Assembly (NCBI GenBank): GCA_024734555.1
Contig: JANPWX010000449.1
Coordinates: 4,887,679 to 4,951,678, forward strand
Length of the DNA: 64,000 nucleotides
Direction of reading: 5' to 3'
Source: Trochalopteron elliotii
Taxonomy: Eukaryota; Chordata; Aves; Passeriformes; Leiothrichidae
The translations under genes and the position numbers were made by a program. The notes under the pieces are model-generated. The model was not told the DNA's origin. It ran no database searches and was given only the letters and a program-made list of their open reading frames with translations. Positions 10,132 through 21,342 of the stretch are shown in pieces. Position 1 is the stretch's first letter, and every line of letters begins with the position of its first letter.

Positions 10132-13100
10132 GTAAGGAATGGTGAAGTAGTTTCATGTCTTGGTGATCACTTGAATATAAAGTTATGTGTGGTTAAAAGT
10201 CTTGTCATCTCATATACAGGGCCAAGAGGAAGGCTTATCTTAGGCACAGTATTAACCAGAACCAAGCAGTATTTGTTTCCTCTAGTTCTGTTGGACCTAT
10301 TTCAGGAAAAGTCTGTGAAGGAGAAATAGTTTCCAAGGACAGCAACAGATAATGTCAAGTCTGTAATGCATGTATTTAGTGTGTTCATTCAAGAGAAGAT
10401 TAAGTGATTTTTGTCACAGCCTGCTGCTACTCATGTGGGAAAGATGGTATTCACAGAGGGAAATGGAAACAGTGAACCAGTCTGGACTGCTAAACTTGTA
10501 TGACACCTCACCAAGTCGATTTTAGTGGGGGACTGTCAGTGCGTGTATCCCAGAGCAGATCCGTCGCTCATACACCATTATGACAAGATAACCCTTGAGA
10601 CAAGCAACAACAACCAACAGATGGGAAGAACAGCAGTGTTAGTCTTCATTCCATGTGGTGTCTCTATTGAGAGAAAGAGAAAAGCTACTTGAAAGCTTTT
10701 TGTGGTTTTCTGTGCAATTTAAAAAAGACCTCAGTCATGAAAATAGCAATAAAAGTCAAATTTAAGGGACAGGCAGACTGGCAAGTTGTAGCCAAAACAG
10801 CCAGACAGTCAGCAAATGAGAGTGTGACAAATTGCCAGATTTTTCTCTGGTGTTCTAGTTGCTCACAAGAGAATTGGTTAGTTGTTTTCTGTTATTTAAA
10901 TACAAAGATTCTACCAGGAGCTAGGAAAAAAAGAAAATTAGTATAGGAATGGGTAAAAGCAGGAAAATGATAATACACTTTGGTAACAAAGTCTCTGTTC
11001 ATGGATAGCAAAGGGAGGCAGACCTTTTAACTAGTATTGGTTAGACTGAGAAAGAAGTATTAAACTCCCTTTGAGGATCTACTGTGATAAATCAGTGGAC
11101 AAATATTTTTTAAGAAATTATGTGCATTGTTTTTGGCAGGACACACTTTAGTTCTTGGTGCAGTTACACATTATCCTCCTGACAGGAATACTGATAATTC
11201 TAGATCTGAGGTGAAAAGGTGGCCAGTTTTTGAAAGACAATTACCGAAGTATTCTACAGGAATCCAGGATTTTTAAGTATTGACCTTCACCATCATAGTC
11301 ACTTACCTTAAACGTATCATAGAAAAAATTGTCATGATATGAAAGGTTATGATGAAAAGTCTTTGAATCAAGAGGAGTCTCAAAGGCTTACTTGTGCACA
11401 GAATAAATTTATGATGACCTAAATTTCATTATCTCAGTTCAATAAAAAAGCTCATTTTAAGCAGAAAAAGAGAGCATTCTGAGACTCCCCAGTAAGGAAA
11501 TTAAGTGAAAATTTATGTACTGTTGCATTGTGCCTTTTTGGGCCTTCTTCTAACTGGAACATGGACGAAATGAAAGTTGCTTTCTCTCTTGGTAAAAGAA
11601 CCATATAAAAAATTATATTTATTGCTAGGTGTGTTGAAAGAAAAGGTTGTTCATTCTAGCTTAATGTGAGTGTAAATGTTACCCAATTGTTTCAGGATGT
11701 CACTGTTTGTGTCTGTTCCCTCTCGGCAATCACAGGAGTAATTCATTATGGCCTGCTTGCAGAACATGTCTGCAGCTTTCTTCACAAAATGACAGCATGT
11801 ACCTACAATTCCCAGGGAAGACTAGTTTTTATGTCAATGTACTGTGATTAAAAATCTCCAGTGTCAACAGTCTTACCAAAATGCTAGTGACTGCTATGTT
11901 CTTGAGGAAACAGAACATTTATCTGTGCTCTTAACCTAGATCTAGACATTTATCTAAGGCTAGTCTCAATAAAAAGATGGCTGAGTTTAAAATTCTTTAT
12001 AAATGCTGTGTAGGATACAAAGTGTCTTCTGTCTGTCATTCCCTGTACTTTACAAGAGTTGTGATTCATTCAGTCAGGACACACTTCCTTCAGACAAGCA
12101 CGTGGTGAAGTTCAAACTACATCTGTTAACAACTGCTTAGCTTGGAGGCTTAGCTCATACTTGGTATGCATCTGTAATGTCACCTGCATGGCTCTAGGTA
12201 CCATTCCTGAAGCTTTACCTCATCTCCAAAATGTCAGATGAACAGAAATGTCTCCACACCATGTCACTTGTGTAAGGACATAAAGTGAGAGGCAGCTCAA
12301 TATTTTTCGCTTTCAGTCTGCATTGACAACTAAGGGTTTTTCTGTGTTGTTACAGTAAGCACAAACCATTTTGTTGTCTCTGCATTTATTCTTAATAACC
12401 TACTGCTCAAAGACTGAAGTGGATAATTTTTGTTTTTTGCCTGTTTACTGACCTACCTTCATCAGTGTGACAGAAAGGGATAACAGAATCCTCAAAATTT
12501 ACCTTGGACTGAGTCACCTCCACCACTTGGATGTAAGCAAGGAAGGATCATCTCCTCCACTCTCAAGAGAGTTCCATCTCACTGCTTATGAAGTCAGGCA
12601 AAAAGGCCAGAAGGTCTGCATGCATGAACAGGGAGCTCCTAGCCAAACTTGGACACGTAAAGGGCAGAATACAGAGGGTGGGAGCAAGAACGAGTAACAT
12701 GAGAAGAATGCAGAAATATTATCTGAGCATCTGCGGTGAAGTTAGAAAAGCCAAAGCCCAAATAGAATTTAATCTGACCAGGGACGTTCAAAGCAACAAG
12801 AAGCACTTCTGTAGGTGCAAAGAAGCCAAAGGGAAGGGTTTTGCTCAACGAGACAAATGTTCAAAGAGGCTGAGGTGCTACATGCCATCTTTGCATCAGT
12901 ATTTATGAGCCAGGCTGGCCATCAGGAATCTTAGGTTGCTGTGTTGAGAGAGGGAGGAGCAAGGAAGACATGCCCTTGGAGGAAGAGGATTAGGTCAGGG
13001 AATGCTTGAGCAAACTGGATGGGTGTAAGTCAGTGAATATTTATGGGATACAGCTGCCATTGCAAGGCCCCTCTCAATAATCTTTGGTTGATCATGGGGA

Positions 13101-14514
13101 CTGGGAGAAGTGCCCGAAGACTGGAAAAAAACATGGAAGAAAGAGGGTCCAGGCAATTACAGGTCTGACAGCTTCACCGTGATTGCTGGAAAGATGGCTG
13201 AACAGCTAATTCTGAACACCATTTCCAGGCACAGCAAGGACAAAGAAATCATCAGGACTAGTCAGCATAGCTTCAGCAAGAGAAAGTCATACTTGACCAA
13301 CTGGGTAAATTTCTGGAATGAAATGAGTGGTCTGATTGATGAGGTTAGAGCTGTGGGTAATTGTCTACCTGTATTTCAGTACCTTCTATCTCTGGCACTG
13401 GGTCTCATAAGATCCTCCTAGAAAAATGCTGAATACTGGGTAAGCAGACAGTGAGGTGTATTGAAAACTGGCTTAACATTTGGGCCCAGGGTGTGGTGAT
13501 AGTGCTGCAAAGTCTGGCTGGAGGCCAGTTACCAGTGATGCACCCCATGTGTCAGTACTGGGTCCAGTCCTGTGTAACATCTTCATTAATGAACTGGATG
13601 ATGGTGCAATGCACACTCAGCAGGTTTGCTGGTGGCACCAAACTGGGAAGAGTGGCTGATACACCAGAGAGTTGTAGTGCCACACGGAGAGACCCTGACA
13701 GACTCAGCAAAAATTAGTCAGTTTGTCTGATGTACCAAGTAACACCACTGCAAAGGAGCCCTACTGAATTTTACGAAATTATTAAACGTTAAGAACATGT
13801 CATTCAAGCAAATGCCCATTTAGAAGAATCAGCTATATTTATGTTTGATTCATGCAAACTGTACTATCTGCCCCACTGTCTGGAAACAGTTACATTTGGA
13901 GATGGCATACATCAGGCTCAAAAAAAACCCCACCCAAATCTTTTTCTTCTTTGAGATGTGATGTTTTTTATTCTCAGAGTGATGAAACTAACGTGGAGAC
14001 CATGACTCTGTCATCTCTAATATCTCGGTCTACATTTAATTGGATTTAGCATGGGGAATTGCAGGTTGATTGTGACCACTTTAGTTTTTAAGCCATGCAA
14101 AATGTGAGTGGCTACTGGTATTAAAATAGGCACGCCTAATGGAATAAATCCTTGCACAGTTTTCTCAAATAATCATATCTGCTGAAGAATGAAGTACAAT
14201 TTGTTTGATAGTGGTCTTTTTTTTTTACTGGACTTAAACAGTCATTCTGTCATACTTGCAGCATTCTGTAGCCCTTGTTCCATCAGTTTCGTGAACTGTG
14301 TTTCAACAAAAAACTTCATTTTTATGTGTGGCCTGTTACATGCTTCTAATAGTTACTGTGTAGCCTAAATGAGGGGAAGTGACATTAGTCTCAAATGTAG
14401 AATGTTTTCTTTCTTCTTCAGTAAGCAATGTGTAGTTTAAATGTGACAGAAAATTTTACAGGAGGAAGATTGATGTTTATTGATTTGTGTTATGCTAATA
14501 TGTGTTTTCTTTAG
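10132..14514 (+). other. AASDHPPT: Last AASDHPPT intron, 4.4 kb
   Basis: The interval is bounded by GTAAGG and TTTTCTTTAG. Its main feature is a long but eroded CR1 fragment at 12585-13720. The flanking parts (10132-12584 and 13721-14514) are AT-rich unique sequence with no recognisable element. Confidence 0.9.
12585..13720 (+). mobile_element. CR1 LINE ORF2 fragment, inactivated reverse transcriptase
   Basis: This is a broken piece of the CR1 second open reading frame in gene orientation. Around 12588-12840 the translation reads like the linker before the reverse transcriptase (…VRKAKAQ.E.NL.RDV…NKK.F). Around 13110-13380 it follows the RT entry region (PEDW, PGNYR, GK..EQLIL, SQHSF.K.KS.LTN). 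Around 13451-13717 it follows WIENWLN, then a diverged PQGSVLGPVLFN stretch, then LS.FA..TKLG. Stops, frameshifts and internal deletions separate these blocks. The two catalytic aspartates of the F-A-D-D-T motif read Gly-Gly (codons at 13631-13636). No 3' UTR follows, so the fragment is truncated at both ends. Confidence 0.92.
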
Positions 14515-14673
14515 GTCCATTCTGTGGAGTCTAACCAACTGCAATTTACAGTATTGACTTTTGAAGATTTAGTTGCATCTGGTATTCCAGTCGCACCTGA
14601 GGATTCTGCATATTGGGACAATTTCTGTTCAAAGCAGGAGGGTCCAGTGAAACAGAGTTCACATTCAAGATAA
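14515..14673 (+). CDS. AASDHPPT: AASDHPPT terminal coding exon
   Basis: The last coding exon runs from acceptor TTTTCTTTAG (14505-14514) to the stop TAA at 14671-14673 and encodes 52 residues. It contains QLQFTVLTFEDLV, then P-V-A-P-E-D-S-A-Y-W-D-N-F-C. The vertebrate family shows a similar Q-F-T-I-L-x-F-x-D-L and T-P-E-D-P-S-F-W-D-C-F-C pattern. The extreme tail (about 14635-14670) is Ser/Lys/Gln-rich and looks poorly conserved, as expected. With the three preceding exons it completes about 172 residues, matching the region from about residue 138 to the end of a protein of roughly 309 residues. Confidence 0.96.
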   Translation, partial: VHSVESNQLQFTVLTFEDLVASGIPVAPEDSAYWDNFCSKQEGPVKQSSHSR

Positions 14674-15305
14674 GACTATGTAAAAGGAAAAGAAACTTTT
14701 CAAAATTCTTATGCTATTACCCTGTTCAATTTGAAATATGAGAATAAGTGCACATATGTAAATGAAACATATCTTTCCCTATTTAAGCTGACAACCTGAT
14801 TTTCATGACATTTCATTGGAATTGTAAGGAAGACATGTTTCCTTACTGGAGGAATTCTGAATGAAACGCCTAAACCAGCATGCCTTTTTTGCACCTCCTT
14901 GCCTGTGATTCTTACACTTCAGTAATTATTCAGGAACAGAAAGTGGTTGTACAATAACATTATTTACTAGTGAACAAGCATTTAGTATATAAAAATGTGT
15001 TTCCATGCTTATTTATGCTGCAGCTTAAATTATGATACTGCTTTTTCTCTTACAAAAATCATTCATTTGTTCTCAGATGGACGAAAAAGTCAGGAAAATT
15101 GGTACAAATTCTTGTGCTGTTATTGTGTGGTGCAAGTGTTTGCACAACACTTGGCATTTGTGTAATGCCAGGCTGAAAAGGTCCGAGTCTTAGCAGTCTT
15201 GGAGCTACATGTGTACAAAAACATTTTGAGGCAGGGAATTAACTTACAAATACTTCATAGTATTTTCACTTCTTATCTTTGTTAATTAAAACTTCCTGTA
15301 CACAA
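14674..15305 (+). other. AASDHPPT: Probable AASDHPPT 3' UTR
   Basis: The sequence directly after the stop codon is unique, AT-rich and free of repeats, as expected of a 3' UTR. The end is uncertain. An ATTAAA at 15285-15290 is followed by a T/G-rich stretch (gtatttgtctttt near 15310), which could mark cleavage. The true UTR may be longer, with AATAAA candidates at 15571-15576 and 18792-18797. Confidence 0.5.
15285..15290 (+). terminator. Candidate polyadenylation signal ATTAAA
   Basis: ATTAAA is the commonest variant of the AATAAA signal. It lies about 610 bp after the AASDHPPT stop with a GT/T-rich element about 20 bp further on. It was chosen by position only. RNA 3'-end data would be needed to pick between this and the later AATAAA sites. 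Confidence 0.3.
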
Positions 15306-17546
15306 CTTAGTATTTGTCTTTTAGCAGTTCTTTTTTATATTTTTTCCCTCAGTGATAGATGCAAGCCAAGCAGAAGTTCAATTTTCCTAGGCTTGCATTT
15401 GCATCAGTCATAGGGGGAAACCCAAAGAAAAAAGAAGTCTATTTACTTTTTCCCAAGTAGCCTTGTAACATCTGATGACAGAACATTTTACTGTCCTACC
15501 AGCTAATGATGGTTCCTGGAGATTTGTAGTTCTTGAGTGCACATCTAGAATATTTTATCTTCTTTTTCAAAATAAATCTTTTGTGCCATTACCTCTCACT
15601 CTTCTTTCTAGAAATCATAGATACAACGTGGTCTATTTAAATTATAGAAAACATACTGATCAGAATGATCTTTGCACAAAAATAATTGCCTTCTGTCTTA
15701 CAGTTAAATATAGATCTTCATTTAATTTGAGGTTGTGTACAGCTAGGCTGCACCCTGTATTGTGGTGTACACCATGAAAAGGAGACTCTACTTGTAGTGT
15801 AACCAGTGAATATATACCTTATTACAAAGATGAAGAAAAGTTAGCAAGAGAGGATGATGTTTACAACTATTATACAAGCATTTGGAGTTCTGCTGTAGAT
15901 AAATCTGATTTCAAATATGCTCTTAAACTTTCCTGCTTCCAGTGCTGATTAATATTTTTGTTTGCATTTCTATGTCTCTCTCATCCTGCATGCTAATCAT
16001 AGTTTTTTGTGTTTTGCTTTTTTTCCCTCCAAAACTACAAGTCAGTGAAGCAATGACTCCTCCCTCTAGACTCCACAGGGTCTAAAAGAGATGTTCAGTA
16101 ACTTCAAATCTGAAGTTTAAAAAAAATACAGGATGTTTTATATACTAACTCTAAGTTATGGATTTCAGATTGTTTGTCTTTTAGAATAATGAAATTCAAC
16201 TTGCGATAAATAATTTGCAATCCAGAGGTCTAGTATATGCCAATCAGTCACTGGACCCCATCAATTGCAGCTTTGCCAGACAGTTTGAGGTTGCCAACTT
16301 TTTTTGCTAGGACAGTGAATCGAATTACAAATATGGGATGAGCTGAATAGAGAAATTTCAGATCCAGATTTCTGGGGGTAAGGGAATTAATTTCATATTA
16401 GAGATAAGTTGTTTTTGCATGAAAGTAATGTCTCAAAGCAGAAATTTTCTTTCATTGGAAAGAGTTTTAAAAGTTTTAATGAAATTGTTTATAATATTGT
16501 GCTTGCATGTAAATAGAGGACAAGCCAATTTTGTTAAATTATAAAATTGTGATTGGTTTTCTTGCAAGGAATATGATAGTTTTCAAGGCTGTATCTAATT
16601 AGAAAGACCTGAAAGAGTTTGTTTTGGTTAGTCTTCCGTGAAAGAAAATCTTAGTTTAGAGTGGTTCCTAAGGAATTGTCTAGAAGACTGCAGTTTCTCA
16701 CATTGTAATTTTTTCCATGTCTTTTGATTCACACTGAACTGTTTGAAAAATAAGATTAATCTCCTTTTTAATCTTAATAGCAATAAGGTTAGGTGATGGT
16801 AATGCCTTTTGAAGAGCCACTTGAGTCAGGTTGTTTCGTATCAGTGCAAATGGACACAATTGTTACACTTGCTTTTACCTCAGTGGGAAAGAGCAGCTGG
16901 ATCGTTGTGGAATTTTTGGCTAAAAGCATGCTGCTAAAAGGCCAGCAGGACATTCTGACTCCTTTTGAATGTAAATGATTCTTCTTGAAGTCAGAAGAAA
17001 GTTTTTCTAGGTATCTGTGCTGTGGAGGCATGTACTGAAGATTTGTTTTTTAATTAGGACATAGAACACAAAGGTTCTTTAGGTTGTAGTAGGAGCTTCT
17101 TCACACAGAAGAAAGCTCTTTTACTTGCATACGACTTTGCTTTAAAACATGTGAAAACCTGTTTTGTATTTATAAGTGATTTAAACAGTAAGAAAACAGA
17201 TGTTTCAGTTGAAATGCATCTTCTGTTTTCCAACACCTAGAGTACTTCAGGTTTTCCAGGATGCTTGTCAGATATGTCCTAGGGATTTAGTGATGCCTTT
17301 TGACATTTGAGGCAGGAGCATCAAGGTTCCCAGTGTAACCAGGATGCAGTGCCAGACCAAGAGGCAATGCTAGAACTTAGAAGGACGTATGGAGCTTTGG
17401 TAAATGGTAATGCTATACTTATGAATGGCAAAGCTCTGAAAGGGTTGTATAAGAGTTTTCTTCATGTTCATACTTTTAAAGTTGTATAAATGTCTCACTT
17501 TGGATTTGGTAATTACCTCATAAACTTAGGTATTTAAGTCTAGTCA
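15306..17546. other. Intergenic AT-rich DNA after AASDHPPT
   Basis: No repeat family, RNA gene or coding exon is recognised. An AATAAA at 15571-15576 could serve as an alternative 3' end for AASDHPPT. Open frames such as 15475-15777 look like chance frames in AT-rich sequence. Confidence 0.6.
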
Positions 17547-17655
17547 GATATTCCACAAGAGCTGTGGAATATCCTATTATATAGCTATTAATATAGCTAG
17601 AATAATATTAATATTGTTACTAATAATATAATAATAATATTAATAGCTATTCCAC
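17547..17655. repeat. Cluster of inverted repeats in AT-rich DNA
   Basis: A perfect 11-bp inverted repeat (gatattccaca, loop agagc, tgtggaatatc) occupies 17547-17573. Directly after it a 14-bp inverted repeat has arms at 17581-17594 (atagctattaatat) and 17637-17650 (atattaatagctat), separated by about 42 bp of AATA/TAAT-rich sequence. The word ATTCCACAAGA recurs just past the second arm (17649 onwards). The whole block could fold as two adjacent stems. Confidence 0.75.
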
Positions 17656-20600
17656 AAGATATTCCACTGAGATTTTCATTGTAAACTTGCCCTTTTTTGT
17701 TAAAACACCTGAATAGGCATGTGTATCATTTCTGTCCTGTTTCTGTGTGTTGGTGTGCCTTGTGCTGTGCCCTTGGTACCACAGGACCTCTAACACATCC
17801 ACATGGGGTACTTTTGCTGCAACAGCTTTCAGTGGGGCTAGTCCCAGCAATTCCTGTTGTCTTTGAGCTGAGTAGAAAATTTACTGGTACTGTTACCAAA
17901 CTCCAGTAAATTAATGGAAAATATGAGTAAAGAAATTGCATGTAAAGACTTCAATGCTGTACTGCACATAATAAGAAGTAAAAGAAAAGGTATACTAATG
18001 CTAGCTTTAACTCACGGAAGTTCTTAGTTTTGCCCTGTTCCAAGATCTCAAAGCTGCTGAACTTACTTCAGTGCTATCATTTGGGTTTCTGGGGTTTTTT
18101 CCCCTCAAGGTTAAATAATAGCATCTGTATTGCAACCTCAAAGTCCCAGTAAAGATTTCCCAGTTGAGTTTCTCTTGTCCCTGTAGCTTAATGTTTCCAG
18201 ACTTGGTTCAGTGTTCTAAAATATCTCTTTCCTTTAATCATTAAATAGACTGAAGTTCATCCAAGTAACTGGTCACATCCACTTAACCCATGGGAATCTT
18301 TGTCCAGAGACAGAAATCGGGAGCTTGACGTGCCCTGCTTCACCAGCCTGGTGCTGCTTGAGCGATTTCTCAGCTGTTGGTGTGACACTGGTTTGCTCAG
18401 AGGAGGGGAGAACGTGCTCCTGCTGCAGTGGCTCTAAAGCTGCCTCTTGATTCCTGGAATTACCTCACTCAGCTGATGCTGACATCACTTCTTGATGCTG
18501 CTGAATATTAAACTCTCGATTGCTTGACTGTTACGATTTTTTGTTTCTCAGCGTTGAAGCTAAACCAGCTGTTTTCACCAATGTTTGCAGTTTTTACCTT
18601 TATATCAGTATACAGCTGGTTTTGGCTTTAAGGCATCATAGATAGCAATCTTAATAACTAGTGCAGAAGGGAAATGTATAAGACTAGTAAAAATATAAAT
18701 AATCTTTATAAACATGCTTACAGATTTTATATGTATCATTGCATGTTACATTTTGTAAGCTGTAGATGCAGCATTTCAACAATAATAATTTAATAAATGC
18801 ATTATATATTTATAAAGGTGGACTTACATATATATGCACACACTGCTTTACAGTATCTCATCTTTCAATTAACCACAGTCTGTTTTCCTGTGCAATTAAG
18901 TACACAATTATGTATACATAGTTGAAATACTCATTTGTTATTTTTCATCATAGGGGAATTTCGATATATTTAAATAATTCCCTATTAAAAGTAGTTGGGG
19001 TATGCATTTAAAACAGCACTCAGGCAAAAATCCAAAAATACTGCCTTGAAAATGTTTTCTCTTAAATAAATACCCTGTGTTTTCTCAGCTTCAGCAGCAA
19101 AGTTTTCAGTAATTTATCACAGCTGCCATCAGGTGAGTGGATTCTCAGTCCTTGTATCTGTTGGTTGTACAATGTGCTTCTCATCCTAATTGAGAGCTTT
19201 GTGAAAGGCACAGTAAACTGCTTATTCAGTGAGGTCACTGGTCTGTTTGTAAGAGAAATGGAATTTTCCTGCAGTTATTAAGTTCAAACACTGTTTACTG
19301 AATAGAATAATATTCTCACCAAGCAGTGTTTACTACCTGCATAAAAGCATTTTGTTAATCTTGTGATGGTTACATGGTCTACAATTAATTAGCTGCCTGT
19401 ACAACATTAGGAAAATGTATTAGATTAATTTTGTATAGTAAAACTGTGTGGGTAGTGGTTGTACTCCGGTTTTGTATTTCCACATACCACAATTACTATT
19501 CTCATGTGAATGAAAACAGTGTATTACAAAGAGACTGATGTTTCTGATATCATTGTTTCTGCCTAATTGCTTGTTAGGATGTTTAGATTATTTGCTTTGT
19601 TAATTTAGAATATTTCCCCTAGAGTGCAGTGGGATATTTATTTGCATTTCAACTCTACCAGTCAGATAACTCCTGTTTGCAGAAATCATTGTTATCTCTT
19701 GGTCACCTTTTGGCATAAAACCAGAAAATAGCAAATTGCTGATTGCAGTGGAAGCACTTTGGTTTCAGTTGAATTGGATAAAATCAGATGTGCTGATCGT
19801 AGGGCTATGCAGCACTGGCTGTGTAAATGCCTGTAAGAAATCAGAAAAGACTTTTATTCTCTGAGGTGAGCCTTCAATTAAAAGGAGGAAGGAAGAAAGT
19901 AGTGTCACATGAAGGCAATAATTTCTCCTAAAGGACTGCTGAAAGAGTGAAAACCCCCTGAATGTGCTAGAAATTCTAAAACACATCTAATTTATTTATA
20001 GAAGTCAATTTGGGGACTTCAGAATTCTTCTAATAGGATGATTATGCTTTTGGTTTTGTTGGGGTTTTTTTTGGAGCTACAGCAGTTTGAGTGCAGCATT
20101 GATTGGATTGGATTGTTTAGTTTGTATAAACAGGCTTTTAAAAAGGAAATGAAAATTCAATTGCATTAAAATGTAAATATGTTGGTGCATGTATCTGTTT
20201 TCTACGTTGATACAGATATGTACACACATATGCATATATATATATGTATATATGCAGACATAATCAGCCTTACAAGAATTAGAAACCAACCCCATCTTTA
20301 TTAGCTCTGTAACCAGGAAGTGTCAGAAAAGTACTTCAAGAGTGGGTAATACAAATGGTACAAATAACCTGGGCTGATGCAAGAGAAAATCTAAGGTCTG
20401 GCAGCTGAGAAATAATAAACAGTGCCTTGAGCAAATAGGAGAAGGAGCAGATTAAGATAGAATTTTTTTATCTGTTGGAAGCTTTTATGAAAAATGCATG
20501 AGTTAAAATACTGTGAAAAATTGGTGAATATAGTAGGTAAATATCTGTTTTCTTTGTCATTTAATGATTGGTACTTTGTATGGAGGAAGTCAACAGAAAC

Positions 20601-21183
20601 TGAAGAAACTGCATTGAATTTATTTTGCTTTAACCCATTGGTCTTAAGGGCTTTCCTAGTTGAACATTCAGTGGGACACAGGAAAATCCATGGTATCTTT
20701 ACAGTATTGAAATATTTTGGAAAAGAAGAGATCAGATGCAACTATTTCAGAAAACAAGTGCTTCTGTCAAAAAGAAGCTCCTCTTCTGGTGGGTTGGCAG
20801 GTAGAAAGACACCTGTTAATTAGAAAACCTGGTGGGCACATCACAGTCAAGTAACTACAGTGTCCTGCTTTGAAGAGGTGGTTTCATGGTGTTGGTGTAA
20901 GGCAGAGTATCAGAAATGCTGCCTACATCTTCTTTGTGCAGTACAGGTCCTGTAGGACATAGACAAACGTGCTCTTGGTGTCTGTAAAATAACATTATTG
21001 GTAAAAGAGTAATCAAGAGCATAAGTGCTAATGGAAGTCTTAATCTCAACTCACTCCTGTGAATTCTTCCGTCTTGAGCTTCTGAGAATGGACACCTGTT
21101 ATCTTCATGCATGAGGATTCCCCAGCACTAAACTATCCCATTTCTACCATGGGACACTTAATAAGATGTTTGTCCATTACAGC
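17656..21183. other. Intergenic unique DNA
   Basis: The interval is AT-rich with no recognised repeat family. It contains an AATAAA at 18792-18797 in a very AT-rich patch (18720-18830) and a small alternating TA/CA run at about 20221-20256. No exon was recognised. Frames at 20391-20823 on both strands have no family signature. Confidence 0.6.
20221..20256. repeat. Short (TA/CA)n alternating tract
   Basis: The tract reads tacacacatatgcatatatatatatgtatatatgca: alternating purine-pyrimidine, partly self-complementary around tgcatata. It looks like a simple repeat. Confidence 0.75.
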
Positions 21184-21342
21184 ATGCAGGGCTTCCCTCC
21201 TGGACTCAGGAGGGTCTCTGAGAACTCGCATATTTCCGAGAAATTTGTTAAGAAAAGTGAATCAGGCCAAGCACTGCAAACCAGTCTAGCACCTGAGCTG
21301 ACATCAAATAAGTCTTTGGAAGAAGAAGCTTTAATTCTTCAG
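21184..21342 (+). other. Candidate unannotated exon (53 codons) ending in a consensus donor
   Basis: An ATG at 21184, just after a possible acceptor (tttgtccattacag, ending 21182), opens 53 codons. They end exactly at CAG|GTAAGT (donor at 21343), a near-perfect vertebrate 5' splice site. The residues are balanced and hydrophilic (for example SEKFVKKSESGQALQ near the middle, LEEEALILQ at the end). The next possible exon in a matching phase begins at 25420. I do not recognise the protein. Such frames do arise by chance in desert DNA, and non-coding RNA exons also have good splice sites. Confidence 0.2.

Noticed and set aside
10132..10329. Extension of the AASDHPPT exon frame past 10131
   Set aside because: A GTAAGG donor and a family match that resumes only at 14515 show that the extension is intronic.
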